Origin: Mycolicibacterium hippocampi | Lineage (GTDB): Bacteria > Actinomycetota > Actinomycetes > Mycobacteriales > Mycobacteriaceae | DNA length: 64,000 nt | NCBI RefSeq assembly: GCF_010723735.1 | Contig: NZ_BLLB01000002.1 | Location: 5,884,178 to 5,948,177, forward strand | Direction: 5' to 3' | Part shown: in pieces, positions 16,658 to 26,225 of the stretch | Layout of the letters: each line of letters opens with the position of its first letter | Position numbering within the stretch: position 1 is the first letter of the stretch | Translations under genes and position numbers: made by a program | The notes under the pieces: model-generated | The model's input: the letters and a program-made list of their open reading frames with translations, nothing else | Databases searched by the model: none | What the model was told of the DNA's origin: nothing

Positions 16658-17473
16658 TCACACGGCCACCGTCTGTTTGCGCTCGCCCAGCAACCGCGAC
16701 ACCAGCGCGGCGAAGACCAACCCGATGGTCGCGTACATGACGACCTGGGTGCCCAGCGAGTACAACCGGAACTCGTAGAGCACGTCGGCCGGGAATCCCT
16801 CGTAGACGATGGCGCCGGTGTCGTCGGTCAGCGGGCCTGGGGTCTCGTCGACCGTCGGCAGCGCCAACATCACCACCGCGATCGACGCGACGTAGGCGCC
16901 CGCCGCTGCCAGGCCCGCGTTCCAGCCGCCCAGCCGCGACGCCAGCCGGCGGCCGAGGTACACCGCGCCGGCCAACAGCGCTGCCGACAGCACCACCATC
17001 AGCAGGTACAGCAAGGTGCGTTGTTGGATGGTTTCGTCCTGGCTCAATGCGGGCGGACTGGCCGGATACTTCAGCCCCGGAACGACGTAGAGGCTGAGCA
17101 ACATCGCGCCGGCGACGTACAGCGACAGCAGCCGGGCCGAGATGTTGCCGACCCGCCCGTATGCGACGGCGAACACGACGGCGAACAGCGCGCCGATCGC
17201 CACACTGAACGCCAGTAGGCCCAGGCCCAGGCCGACGTTCATCTGGATGGCACGGGTGATGCCACCGCCGGCTTCGCCGTGGCTGTGGGGGTGGCCGTGG
17301 CCGGCGCCGTGGTCGGCACCGTGTTGGATGGCCTCACGCGCGGCTCCGATGCCTTCTTCGTAGCCGATGGCCAGGCCGATCTGCGGCTCGACGAACAAGC
17401 GGGCGAACAGGAAGGCGAGCACGCCGGCCGCGGCGCCGGCCAGCAGGCCGCGCCAGATGATCTGCTTCTCCAT
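16658..17473 (-). CDS. cbtA: Cobalt transporter subunit CbtA
   Basis: The 271-residue membrane protein has about 6 helices with the CbtA layout: MEKQIIWRGLLAGAAAG start, the cytoplasmic or periplasmic His-rich loop (HGADHGAGHGHPHSHGE) and conserved VVPGLKYPASPPAL and TIQQRT. CbtA with CbtB was predicted from genome context as a cobalt uptake system. The start is at the ATG after the cbtB stop, 28 bases downstream. Confidence 0.9.
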   Translation of the reverse strand: MEKQIIWRGLLAGAAAGVLAFLFARLFVEPQIGLAIGYEEGIGAAREAIQHGADHGAGHGHPHSHGEAGGGITRAIQMNVGLGLGLLAFSVAIGALFAVVFAVAYGRVGNISARLLSLYVAGAMLLSLYVVPGLKYPASPPALSQDETIQQRTLLYLLMVVLSAALLAGAVYLGRRLASRLGGWNAGLAAAGAYVASIAVVMLALPTVDETPGPLTDDTGAIVYEGFPADVLYEFRLYSLGTQVVMYATIGLVFAALVSRLLGERKQTVAV

Positions 17474-17501
17474 TTGTCTTCGACTCCTACCTTGCCGCGT
17501 G

Positions 17502-17714
17502 TCAGTGGCAGGGGAATCCGAGCAGGTGACGTGCGTCGTGCACGAACTCGTGGATGTAGGTGCTGTTGCCCAGCACCGAGGTCGCACCCTGGTCCATGCC
17601 CACGAAGTAGAGCACCACCAACGCCAGGAACGCTGTCAGCGACAGCCATGCCGCCGCCTTGGTTCCCGACAGGTCGATTGCGCCTGCCCTGCTGCTCACG
17701 TCCGGAGAAGTCAT
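17502..17714 (-). CDS. cbtB: Cobalt transporter subunit CbtB
   Basis: The 70-residue protein has one transmembrane helix (WLSLTAFLALVVLYFVGMD) and the C-terminal metal-binding signature HEFVHDARHLLGFPCH typical of CbtB. AAAGGA precedes the ATG by 7 bases. It is first in the cbtB-cbtA-phosphatase operon and a cobalamin riboswitch candidate lies directly upstream. Confidence 0.9.
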   Translation of the reverse strand: MTSPDVSSRAGAIDLSGTKAAAWLSLTAFLALVVLYFVGMDQGATSVLGNSTYIHEFVHDARHLLGFPCH

Positions 17715-17734
17715 CTTGGTTCCTTTCCGGGATT

Positions 17735-17850
17735 GCGCGTCCCAGTGAGAGATGCGATGGACATCGGGTCTGACTGTCACAGTGGCGCGACCGTTCTGGG
17801 CTTTCACCAGATTCCGCTGTCCATCGATTACAGGAGCATCGTAAGGCACG
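17735..17850 (-). promoter_or_regulatory. Cobalamin riboswitch candidate upstream of cbtB
   Basis: The minus-strand leader of cbtB has the cobalamin-riboswitch core: GGTGAAAGCCC (complement of about 17796-17808), then CGCGCCACTGTGA (about 17776-17789), then a B12-box-like AGTCAGACCC. A perfect 9-base pairing CGATGGACA / TGTCCATCG closes this core. Genes for cobalt uptake are classic targets. Exact ends are uncertain. Confidence 0.75.
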
Positions 17851-17893
17851 CCCGGCGTCATCACGCCGCCACCGCGAGATCGCGCAGAAAGCC

Positions 17894-17930
17894 GGACGGG
17901 CGGCCACCCCCTTGGGGTGACCGCCCGTCC
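17894..17930 (-). terminator. clpC1 terminator hairpin
   Basis: GGACGGGCGG pairs with CCGCCCGTCC (10 bp), a C-A mismatch, then a second 6-bp stem (CACCCC/GGGGTG) with a 3-base loop; on the minus strand it is followed by TTTCT. It lies 14 bases after the clpC1 stop. Confidence 0.85.
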
Positions 17931-17943
17931 TACTTCGTTTCGG

Positions 17944-20493
17944 TCAGTCCGTGCCGGCCGCGCTCGGCGTACCGGCGGCGCCGGCCTGAGCCAGGTCCGG
18001 TTCGACGCTCACCGTAGGCCTGCGACTGCCGGTGAAGGTGAACACCGCGTCCTCGCCTGCGCCCTCGCCGTCCCAGTTCTCGACGTCGACGGTCACCAGC
18101 TGACCGGGGCCGACCTCCTCGAAGAGGATCTTCTCCGAGAGCTGGTCCTCGATCTCACGCTGGATGGTCCGGCGCAGTGGCCGCGCACCGAGCACCGGGT
18201 CGAACCCGCGCTTGGCCAGCAGCGACTTGGCCTTGTCCGTCAGCTCCATCGTCATGTCCTTGGCCTTGAGCTGGGTGCTCACCCGGCCCACCATCAGGTC
18301 GACCATCTTGACGATCTCTTCCTGAGTCAGCTGGTGGAAGACGATGATGTCGTCGATACGGTTCAGGAACTCCGGACGGAAGTGCTTCTTCAGCTCGTCG
18401 TTGACCTTCTGCTTCATCCGCTCGTAGTTGTTCTCCCCGCCGCCCTGGGTGAAGCCCAGGCCGACAGCCTTGGAGATGTCGGAGGTGCCCAGGTTCGACG
18501 TGAAGATCAGCACGGTGTTCTTGAAGTCGACCGTGCGGCCCTGACCGTCGGTCAGGCGACCGTCCTCGAGGACCTGCAGGAGGCTGTTGTAGATCTCCTG
18601 GTGTGCCTTCTCGATCTCGTCGAACAGCACCACGGAGAACGGCTTGCGGCGCACCTTCTCGGTGAGCTGGCCGCCCTCTTCGTAGCCGACGTAGCCCGGA
18701 GGGGCACCGAACAGCCGCGACGCGGTGAAGCGGTCGTGGAACTCGCCCATGTCGATCTGGATCAGCGCGTCGTCGTCGCCGAACAGGAAGTTCGCCAGCG
18801 CCTTGGACAGCTCGGTCTTACCGACACCGGACGGACCGGCGAAGATGAACGAGCCCGACGGACGCTTGGGGTCCTTCAGCCCGGCACGAGTGCGGCGGAT
18901 GGCCTTGGAAACCGCCTTGACGGCATCCTCCTGACCGATGATCCGCTTGTGCAGCTCGTCCTCCATGCGCAGCAGCCGGGTGGTCTCCTCCTCGGTCAGC
19001 TTGAACACCGGGATACCGGTCCAGTTACCGAGGACCTCGGCGATCTGCTCGTCGTCGACCTCGGCGACCACGTCGAGATCGCCTGAGCGCCACTGCTTTT
19101 CACGCTCGGCTCGCTGCGCCACCAGGGTCTTCTCCCGGTCCCGCAGACTGGCCGCCTTCTCGAAGTCCTGCGCGTCGATCGCCGACTCCTTCTCCCGGCG
19201 CGCGTCGGCGATCTTCTCGTCGAACTCGCGCAGGTCCGGCGGAGCGGTCATCCGGCGGATCCGCATCCGGGCGCCGGCTTCGTCGATCAGGTCGATGGCC
19301 TTGTCCGGCAGGAAGCGGTCGTTGATGTAGCGGTCCGCCAACGTGGCAGCCGCGACCATCGCACCGTCGGTGATCGAGACCCGGTGATGGGCCTCGTAGC
19401 GGTCGCGCAGCCCCTTGAGGATCTCGATGGTGTGCTCCACCGTCGGCTCGCCGACCTGCACCGGCTGGAACCGGCGTTCCAGGGCGGCGTCCTTCTCGAT
19501 GTACTTGCGGTACTCGTCGAGGGTGGTGGCACCGATCGTTTGAAGTTCACCACGAGCGAGCTTCGGTTTGAGGATCGAGGCGGCGTCGATCGCGCCCTCG
19601 GCGGCACCCGCGCCGACGAGCGTGTGCAGCTCGTCGATGAACAGGATGATGTCGCCGCGGGTGTTGATCTCCTTGAGCACCTTCTTCAGGCGCTCCTCGA
19701 AATCACCGCGGTAGCGGCTACCGGCGACCAGAGAACCCAGGTCGAGCGTGTAGAGCTGCTTGTCCTTGAGCGTCTCGGGGACCTCGCCGTGCACGATGGC
19801 CTGCGCCAGACCCTCGACGACGGCGGTCTTACCGACGCCGGGCTCACCGATCAGCACCGGATTGTTCTTGGTGCGGCGGCTCAGCACCTGCATGACCCGC
19901 TCGATTTCCTTCTCCCGGCCGATGACGGGGTCGAGCTTGCCCTCCATCGCGGCCGCGGTGAGGTTGCGCCCGAACTGGTCGAGCACCAGCGACGTGGACG
20001 GATTGCCCGCCTCGCCGCCACGGCCGCCGGTCCCGGCTTCCGCGGTCTCCTTGCCCTGGTAGCCGCTCAGCAGCTGGATGACCTGCTGGCGCACCCGGGT
20101 CAGCTCGGCGCCCAGCTTGACCAGCACCTGCGCTGCCACCCCTTCGCCCTCACGAATGAGGCCGAGCAGGATGTGCTCGGTGCCGATGTAGTTGTGGCCC
20201 AGCTGCAGCGCTTCGCGCAGCGACAGCTCCAGCACCTTCTTGGCACGCGGCGTGAAGGGAATGTGGCCGGACGGCGCCTGCTGCCCCTGGCCGATGATCT
20301 CCTCGACCTGGCTGCGCACCCCTTCCAGGGAGATGCCCAGCGACTCCAGCGACTTCGCGGCGACGCCCTCACCCTCGTGGATGAGTCCCAGCAGGATGTG
20401 CTCGGTGCCGATGTAGTTGTGGTTGAGCATCCGGGCTTCTTCCTGAGCCAGGACGACAACCCGACGCGCACGGTCGGTGAATCTTTCGAACAT
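17944..20493 (-). CDS. clpC1: ClpC1, Clp protease ATP-binding subunit
   Basis: AAA+ unfoldase that feeds substrates to ClpP1P2, essential in mycobacteria and the target of cyclomarin-type peptides (Rv3596c). The 849-residue protein has an N-terminal domain of two repeats ([26 protein letters not shown] occurs twice), AAA domain 1 with Walker A GEPGVGKT near residue 215, a UVR-containing middle region ([12 protein letters not shown]), AAA domain 2 with Walker [10 protein letters not shown], and a C-terminal D2-small domain. A ClgR-type operator lies in the 289-base upstream gap and a strong hairpin follows the gene. Confidence 0.97.
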
Positions 20494-20729
20494 CCGTGGT
20501 TACCTGCTCTCCATCGCATAGGTGGTACACCGCACCACAGCGCTTGCAAAACTGCGGTGGCTGTGCGCCTGCCGTCCACTCTAATGGGCGGCGGCCCCGG
20601 GTGCCCCGCCTGGAGGCCCTTCCAGAAAACATCGGAAGTGACATCTGACGCAACAATTGGCCAGTACCCGGCGCTGCTAGGAGTAACGCACCGGCCCGCC
20701 GATTCGTTTCCGGATGGCCGTCACAACCG

Positions 20730-20746
20730 GTTCGCCACCAGCGAAC
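20730..20746. promoter_or_regulatory. ClgR-type operator upstream of clpC1
   Basis: A perfect 6-base inverted repeat GTTCGC-N5-GCGAAC. It matches the GTTCGC-N5-GCG motif known for ClgR, the activator of clp genes in Actinobacteria, and lies 237 bases before the clpC1 ATG. Confidence 0.7.
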
Positions 20747-20753
20747 GCCGACT

Positions 20754-20772
20754 CCGGGCCGGATCCGCCCGG
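20754..20772 (-). terminator. Possible lsr2 terminator
   Basis: CCGGGC / GCCCGG 6-bp stem with a 7-base loop, 10 bases after the lsr2 stop. No T-run follows, so it is only a weak candidate. Confidence 0.35.
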
Positions 20773-20782
20773 CAATCGGCGG

Positions 20783-21124
20783 CTAGGTTGCTGCGTGGAA
20801 TGCGTCGATGACGTCAGCGGGGATTCTGCCGCGGGTGGAGACATTGTGGCCGTTGCGGCGGGCCCACTCCCTGATCGCCGCGCTCTGTTCCCGGTCGATC
20901 GCTGCGCGCCCGCGACCGGTGCCGACCGAGCGGCCACGACGCCGGCCACCGACCCGCCGGCCGGCATCCACCCACTGCTTCAGGTCGCTGCGGAGTTTGG
21001 CGGCGTTCTTGGCGGAGAGGTCGATCTCATAGCTCACACCGTCGAGCCCGAATTCGACCGTCTCGTCGGCGGCGCCTTCTCCGTCGAAATCGTCGACCAA
21101 CGTGACGGTGACCTTCTTGGCCAT
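20783..21124 (-). CDS. lsr2: Lsr2, H-NS-like nucleoid protein
   Basis: Xenogeneic silencer that bridges AT-rich DNA (Rv3597c). The 113-residue protein has the N-terminal dimerisation domain (MAKKVTVTLVDDFDGEGAADE) and a C-terminal DNA-binding domain with the AT-hook-like RGR in STRGRIPADVIDAFHAA. The middle linker is Arg/Gly-rich (GRRRGRSVGTGRGRAA). Ribosome-binding bases (GGAAGGGCAG, GGGG) lie just upstream of the ATG. Flanked by lysS upstream and clpC1 downstream as in other mycobacteria. Confidence 0.96.
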   Translation of the reverse strand: MAKKVTVTLVDDFDGEGAADETVEFGLDGVSYEIDLSAKNAAKLRSDLKQWVDAGRRVGGRRRGRSVGTGRGRAAIDREQSAAIREWARRNGHNVSTRGRIPADVIDAFHAAT

Positions 21125-21233
21125 TTCCCCACTGCCCTTCCGTGCGCACTACTTTCTCGGGTGCGATACCAAACCCCGGCACCAATGTGCCATAAAGGAG
21201 CCACCCATTCAACAACATATGAATCGTGGCCGT

Positions 21234-22760
21234 TCAGTTGCCGTGGCGACGAACAATAGGGAACAAAACTGTGTCCCTAATCGACAGACCGGTCAGTGCC
21301 ATCAACAAACGGTCGATGCCCATTCCGGTCCCCGTTGTGGGCGGCATCGCATACTCCAGTGCGGCGAGGAAATCCTCATCCAGGAGCATTGCCTCGTCGT
21401 CCCCGGCCGCCGCCGCCCGCGCCTGTGCCTCGAACCTCTCGCGCTGCACAACAGGGTCGATCAGTTCGGAATACCCGGTGGCGAGTTCGATGTGGCGCAC
21501 ATAGAGATCCCACTTCTCGGTGACGCCGTCGATGCTGCGGTGCTCCCGGGTCAGAGGCGTCGTCTCGACTGGGAAGTCACGCACGAACGTCGGCGCCCAC
21601 AGCTTGTCACCGACGGCGAATTCCCAGAGTTCTTCGACCAATTTCCCGTGCCCGAAACCGCGATCCCGGGGAATCTCGACCCCCAAGCCGTCGGCAATCT
21701 GCCAAAGTCTGTCCACCCCGGTCTGCGGGGTGATCTCTTCTCCGAGCGCTTCGGACAATGACGGATACATTTGAATGGTCTGCCATTCGCCGTCGAGATC
21801 GTAGACGGTGCCATCAGGCAATGGAACCTCACGCGTCCCGATGGCCTCATCGGCAACTTCCTGAATGAGTTCCCGCGTCGTCTTCGCAGAATCGTCGTAC
21901 GTGCCGTAAGCCTGATATGTCTCCAACATCGCAAATTCCGGCGAATGAGTGGAATCGGCCCCTTCGTTTCGGAAGACCCGATTCAGCTCGAAGACCCTGT
22001 CGAATCCACCGACCACGCACCGCTTCAGAAAAAGTTCCGGCGCGATCCGCAGGAAGAGGTCGGAATCGAGCGCGTTCGAATGCGTGACGAACGGCCGCGC
22101 GGCGGCCCCACCGGCCAGCGTCTGCAGCATCGGTGTTTCGACTTCGAGGAATCCTCGGCGCTCCAGCGCCGAGCGCACCGCACGCACCACCGCCACCCGC
22201 TGCCGGGCGACGGTCCTGGCCTCCGGTCGGACGATCAGATCGACGTAGCGCTGCCGGACCCGGGCCTCCTCACTGAGCTCCTTGTGCGCGACCGGCAACG
22301 GCCGCAACGCCTTGGAGGCGATTTGCCAGGAGTCTGCGAGCACAGAGAGTTCACCGCGGCGGGAGCTGATCACCTCTCCCTGGACGAACACGATGTCACC
22401 GAGGTCGACGTCGGCCTTCCACGCGTCGAGCGACTCCCGGCCGACCCGATCGAGGCTGATCATGGCCTGGAGCTGGGCTCCGTCACCTTCCTGCAGCGTG
22501 GCGAAGCAGAGCTTTCCGGAGTTGCGGGCGAAGATGACCCGGCCGGCCACCCCCACCTGCTGACCGGTCGCGGTGTCGGTGGGTAGGTCGGGGTAGGCCT
22601 GGCGGACCTCGGCGAGGCTGTGCGTCCGGGGCACCTCGACGGGATACGGGTCACGTCCCTCGGCGAGCAGCCGCTCGCGCTTGGCCTGGCGGATCCGGAA
22701 CTGCTCGGGAGCATCGTCGCGGGTCTGGTCGGGATCAGGGTGCGCGTCGGGGGGTGTCAC
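21234..22760 (-). CDS. lysS: Lysyl-tRNA synthetase (class II)
   Basis: Charges tRNA-Lys. The 508-residue protein has the N-terminal OB-fold anticodon-binding domain (VGVAGRVIFARNSGKLCFATLQ) and the class II catalytic core: motif 1 around RGFLEVETPML, motif 2 around FRNEGADSTHSPEF, motif 3 GTGMGIDRLLMALTG. Orthologue of Rv3598c. GTG start, 23 bases from the divergent dehydratase gene. Confidence 0.96.
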   Translation of the reverse strand: MTPPDAHPDPDQTRDDAPEQFRIRQAKRERLLAEGRDPYPVEVPRTHSLAEVRQAYPDLPTDTATGQQVGVAGRVIFARNSGKLCFATLQEGDGAQLQAMISLDRVGRESLDAWKADVDLGDIVFVQGEVISSRRGELSVLADSWQIASKALRPLPVAHKELSEEARVRQRYVDLIVRPEARTVARQRVAVVRAVRSALERRGFLEVETPMLQTLAGGAAARPFVTHSNALDSDLFLRIAPELFLKRCVVGGFDRVFELNRVFRNEGADSTHSPEFAMLETYQAYGTYDDSAKTTRELIQEVADEAIGTREVPLPDGTVYDLDGEWQTIQMYPSLSEALGEEITPQTGVDRLWQIADGLGVEIPRDRGFGHGKLVEELWEFAVGDKLWAPTFVRDFPVETTPLTREHRSIDGVTEKWDLYVRHIELATGYSELIDPVVQRERFEAQARAAAAGDDEAMLLDEDFLAALEYAMPPTTGTGMGIDRLLMALTGLSIRDTVLFPIVRRHGN

Positions 22761-22783
22761 GACGTGCCAGCTTAAATGAACGG

Positions 22784-24046
22784 ATGGCTGGGCCCCTCAA
22801 CGCGCCGATCAACCGTGCGGCGGTACAGGCTCTGGCTGAGGAGCGCCTGGATTTCAGCGACAAGGGCGTTCCGGCCCGGTGGTGGGGCCACACCCCCGCC
22901 GAGATCCTCGCGCGCGCGCCGCGGCTGTCCCGCGAGGGCGCCTTCGGGCCGGCGTGTGTGCTGGAAGCAGACGCGCTGGCCCACAACCTGGAGACGATGG
23001 CTTCGTGGTGCCGGGAGCGCGGGGTGGAGCTCGCCCCGCACGGCAAGACCCACATGTCGCCCCAGCTGGCCGCCCGCCAGCTGGACGCGGGCGCCTGTGC
23101 GATCTCGGTGGCCACCATCGGCCAGGCCGCTGTCTACCGCGCCTTCGGGGTCCGTGAACTGGTGCTGGCCAACGAGCTGGTCGACGAGGCTGCGCTGGCG
23201 TGGCTGGCCACCGAACTGGACCGTGACGACGCGTTCGGGTTCGTCTGCTGGGTGGACTCGGTGCGTGGCGTCGAGCTGATGAGCGCGGCGCTGGCGGGTG
23301 CGCAGCGGCCCGTCGACGTCTGCGTGGAAGTGGGTCTGCCGGGCGGCCGGACCGGGTGCCGGTCGCGGGAGGAGGTCGACGAGGTCGCCCGGGCCGCGGT
23401 GGCCTCACCCCGGCTGCGCCTCGTCGGGGTGGCCGGATACGAGGCTGCGCTCGGACAGGACCTGGCCCCGGCGGCGACGACGGCCGTGGCGGATCATCTC
23501 GCCGAGTTGCGTTCGGCGGTGACCCGGCTCGCCGCGCTGTTCGAGACCGACAGCGCGATCGTCACCGCCGGTGGCAGCACCTACTTCGACGATGTCGCCG
23601 ACGCGTTGACGGGCTGGCCCGGCGCGACGTCGGTGCGCACGATCCTGCGCAGCGGCTGCTACCTCACGCACGACCACGGGTTGTACGCACGGACCTCGCC
23701 GCTGACCCGCGGCGGGCAGCCGGGATTGCGACCGGCCCTGCAGGTGCGGGCTCAGGTGGTGTCGCGGCCCGAAAACGATCTGGCGATCCTGACGATGGGC
23801 CGCCGTGACGTGCCGTTCGATCAGGGGATGCCCGTCCCGCTCGAACTCTCCGACAGCGAGGTCACCAAGCTCAACGACCAACACGCGTTCCTGCGACTGG
23901 GCCGTGGCGACCGCTCCGCCGCGCCGGTCGGTACGTGGCTGCGATTCGGCATCTCCCACCCCTGCACGGTGTTCGACAAGTGGCGGCTGATCCCGGTGGT
24001 CGACGGCGACGACAGGGTGGTCGAGCTGATCCGCACGTTCTTCTGA
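22784..24046 (+). CDS. PLP-dependent D-serine/D-threonine dehydratase-like protein
   Basis: The 420-residue protein is an alanine-racemase-fold (fold type III) PLP enzyme joined to a DSD1-type C-terminal domain. The PLP lysine is in APHGKTHMSP and the C-terminal metal-site motif is ISHPCTVFDKW, as in eukaryotic-type D-serine dehydratase and D-threonine aldolase relatives. It would convert a D-hydroxyamino acid to a keto acid and ammonia. The exact substrate is unknown. No such gene lies between lysS and coaX in M. tuberculosis. ATG 22784 gives the usual length. Confidence 0.85.
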   Translation: MAGPLNAPINRAAVQALAEERLDFSDKGVPARWWGHTPAEILARAPRLSREGAFGPACVLEADALAHNLETMASWCRERGVELAPHGKTHMSPQLAARQLDAGACAISVATIGQAAVYRAFGVRELVLANELVDEAALAWLATELDRDDAFGFVCWVDSVRGVELMSAALAGAQRPVDVCVEVGLPGGRTGCRSREEVDEVARAAVASPRLRLVGVAGYEAALGQDLAPAATTAVADHLAELRSAVTRLAALFETDSAIVTAGGSTYFDDVADALTGWPGATSVRTILRSGCYLTHDHGLYARTSPLTRGGQPGLRPALQVRAQVVSRPENDLAILTMGRRDVPFDQGMPVPLELSDSEVTKLNDQHAFLRLGRGDRSAAPVGTWLRFGISHPCTVFDKWRLIPVVDGDDRVVELIRTFF

Positions 24047-24053
24047 AAGGATG

Positions 24054-24869
24054 TCAGCGCGCCTGGCGCAGCTTTCCCCGCTGACTGTCGCGGTTGCGTT
24101 CGAAAACCAGCCGCAGCCCGTCCAACGTCAGGTGCCGGTCGTAGTGCTCGACAGACTGCACGTCGGAAAGCACCAGCGGCGCACCGTGCCCGGTCGCCAC
24201 GACCGCCACATCATCCCCACCGAAGCCATCCACGTCATCGCGCACTCGTTTCACCAGACCGTCGACCAACCCTGCGAATCCGAACACCGCGCCGGCCTGC
24301 ATGCACTCGACGGTGTTCTTTCCCACCACCGAGCGGGGACGGGTCAGCTCGACGCGCCGAAGTGCCGCCGAACGGGCTGCCGCCGCGTCGGAGGACACCT
24401 GCACGCCGGGAGCGATCGCGCCGCCCAGGAACTCGCCCTTCGCCGACACCACGTCCACGCAGATCGACGCGCCGAAGTCCACGACGATCGCCGCGGACTG
24501 GTATTTGTGGTACGCCGCAAGGCAGTTGACGATCCTGTCGGCACCGACCTCTTTCGGGTTGTCGACCAGCAGCGGGATGCCCGTGCGCACCCCGGGTTCG
24601 ATCAGCACATGGGGCACCGACGGCCAGTACTGCTCGAGCATCAACCGCACTTCGTGCAACACCGACGGCACGGTCGACAGACCGGCCGCGCCGGTGAGCG
24701 TTTCGGCGTCCTCACCGATCAGCCCGTCGATCGTGAGAGCCAGTTCGTCAGCCGTCACCTCGGCCTCGGTGCGGATCCGCCAGTGGTGGACCACCTTGGC
24801 GTGCTCACCGGAGCCGGATATCAGACCGACCACGGTGTGGGTGTTGCGGACGTCTATCGCGAGGAGCAC
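24054..24869 (-). CDS. coaX: Type III pantothenate kinase CoaX
   Basis: First step of CoA synthesis from pantothenate; orthologue of Rv3600c, 271 residues. The ASKHA-fold phosphate-binding motif is MLLAIDVRNTHTVVGL and the second motif includes VVDFGASICVDVV; GADRIVN is conserved. M. tuberculosis carries a CoaX alongside an active type I CoaA, and its CoaX has been reported inactive; whether this one works is open. It is last in the panC-panD-coaX run, 4 bases after panD, and converges with the dehydratase gene with 7 bases between. Confidence 0.93.
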   Translation of the reverse strand: MLLAIDVRNTHTVVGLISGSGEHAKVVHHWRIRTEAEVTADELALTIDGLIGEDAETLTGAAGLSTVPSVLHEVRLMLEQYWPSVPHVLIEPGVRTGIPLLVDNPKEVGADRIVNCLAAYHKYQSAAIVVDFGASICVDVVSAKGEFLGGAIAPGVQVSSDAAAARSAALRRVELTRPRSVVGKNTVECMQAGAVFGFAGLVDGLVKRVRDDVDGFGGDDVAVVATGHGAPLVLSDVQSVEHYDRHLTLDGLRLVFERNRDSQRGKLRQAR

Positions 24870-24873
24870 GCCA

Positions 24874-25280
<407 letters not shown>

Positions 25281-25281
<1 letters not shown>

Positions 25282-26225
25282 CAGTTCCTCCAAGGCAATT
25301 CGTGGCTCTGGCCAGATGGCACCTGCGGATGGCCGTCGATGCCGGTGCCCGCCCCGATGTCGATGGCGATGTTGTCGAGCAGCCGGGTCCGCCCCAGTCT
25401 GGCCGCCACCAGCATCCGGCCCGGCCCCTCGGCGGGAGCCGGCCCCAACATCGGGTCACGCACCTCGAGGTAATCGACATCGAGGGCGGGCACCTCGTCG
25501 AGCACCGCACCGGCGGCGTCCAGCGCGGCGGACACCCCCGTCGACGCCCCGTACATCCCCGCGAGCAGTGCCGCCGACAACGCGCCTGCCTGCTCGCGCT
25601 CGACGGAGTCGAGGTAGCGGTTGCGTGACGACATCGCCAACCCGTCCGCTTCGCGGACGATCGGCACCCCGACCACGACGACATCCAGGTTCAGGTCTGT
25701 GACCATCTGCCGGATCAACGTCAGCTGCTGATAGTCCTTCTCCCCGAAGAACGCCCGATCAGGGTGCACAGCGTTGAAGAGTTTCAGCACGACGGTCAGC
25801 ACACCGGCGAAATGTGTCGGCCGCGCGGCGCCTTCGAGTTCGGCTCCGAGGGGTCCCGGCACCACGGTGGTGCGACTGCCCTCGGGATACATGTCTGCGG
25901 CTGTCGGGGTGAACACGATCTCGACACCCTCGGCCCGCAGCGCTGCGAGATCGTCGTCCAGCGTGCGCGGGTAGGCGTCGAGGTCCTCGCCGGCGCCGAA
26001 CTGCAAGGGGTTGACGAAGATCGACACCACGACCACGGCACCCTGCACCCGCCTGGCGGCGCGGATCAACGTCAGATGGCCCTCGTGCAGGGCGCCCATC
26101 GTCGGCACCAGCATGATCCTGCGCCCGGTGGCCCGCAACGCCCGGGTCACGTCGGAGACCTCGCGCGGTCGCGCGTATATGTTGAGCTGGCCCGTACTGA
26201 ACTTCGGGGTGCTGCGTCCGGTCAC
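25281..26225 (-). CDS. panC: Pantothenate synthetase PanC
   Basis: Condenses pantoate and beta-alanine with ATP. The 314-residue protein shows the ATP-binding HEGH motif (PTMGALHEGHLTLIRAAR), FVNPLQFGAGEDLDAYPR, FFGEKDYQQL and the SSRNRYL region. Rv3602c orthologue. Its ATG overlaps the stop of the DUF2520 gene by 4 bases (ATGA). PanC and PanD are coupled and supply the CoaX neighbour. Confidence 0.97.

Noticed and set aside
17917..20811. Two long plus-strand frames opposite clpC1
   Set aside because: Mirror image of a highly conserved gene; composition reflects clpC1 codons.
22772..22777. TTAAAT as leaderless -10 box for the D-amino-acid dehydratase
   Set aside because: Correct distance (6 bases) but the second base does not fit TANNNT.
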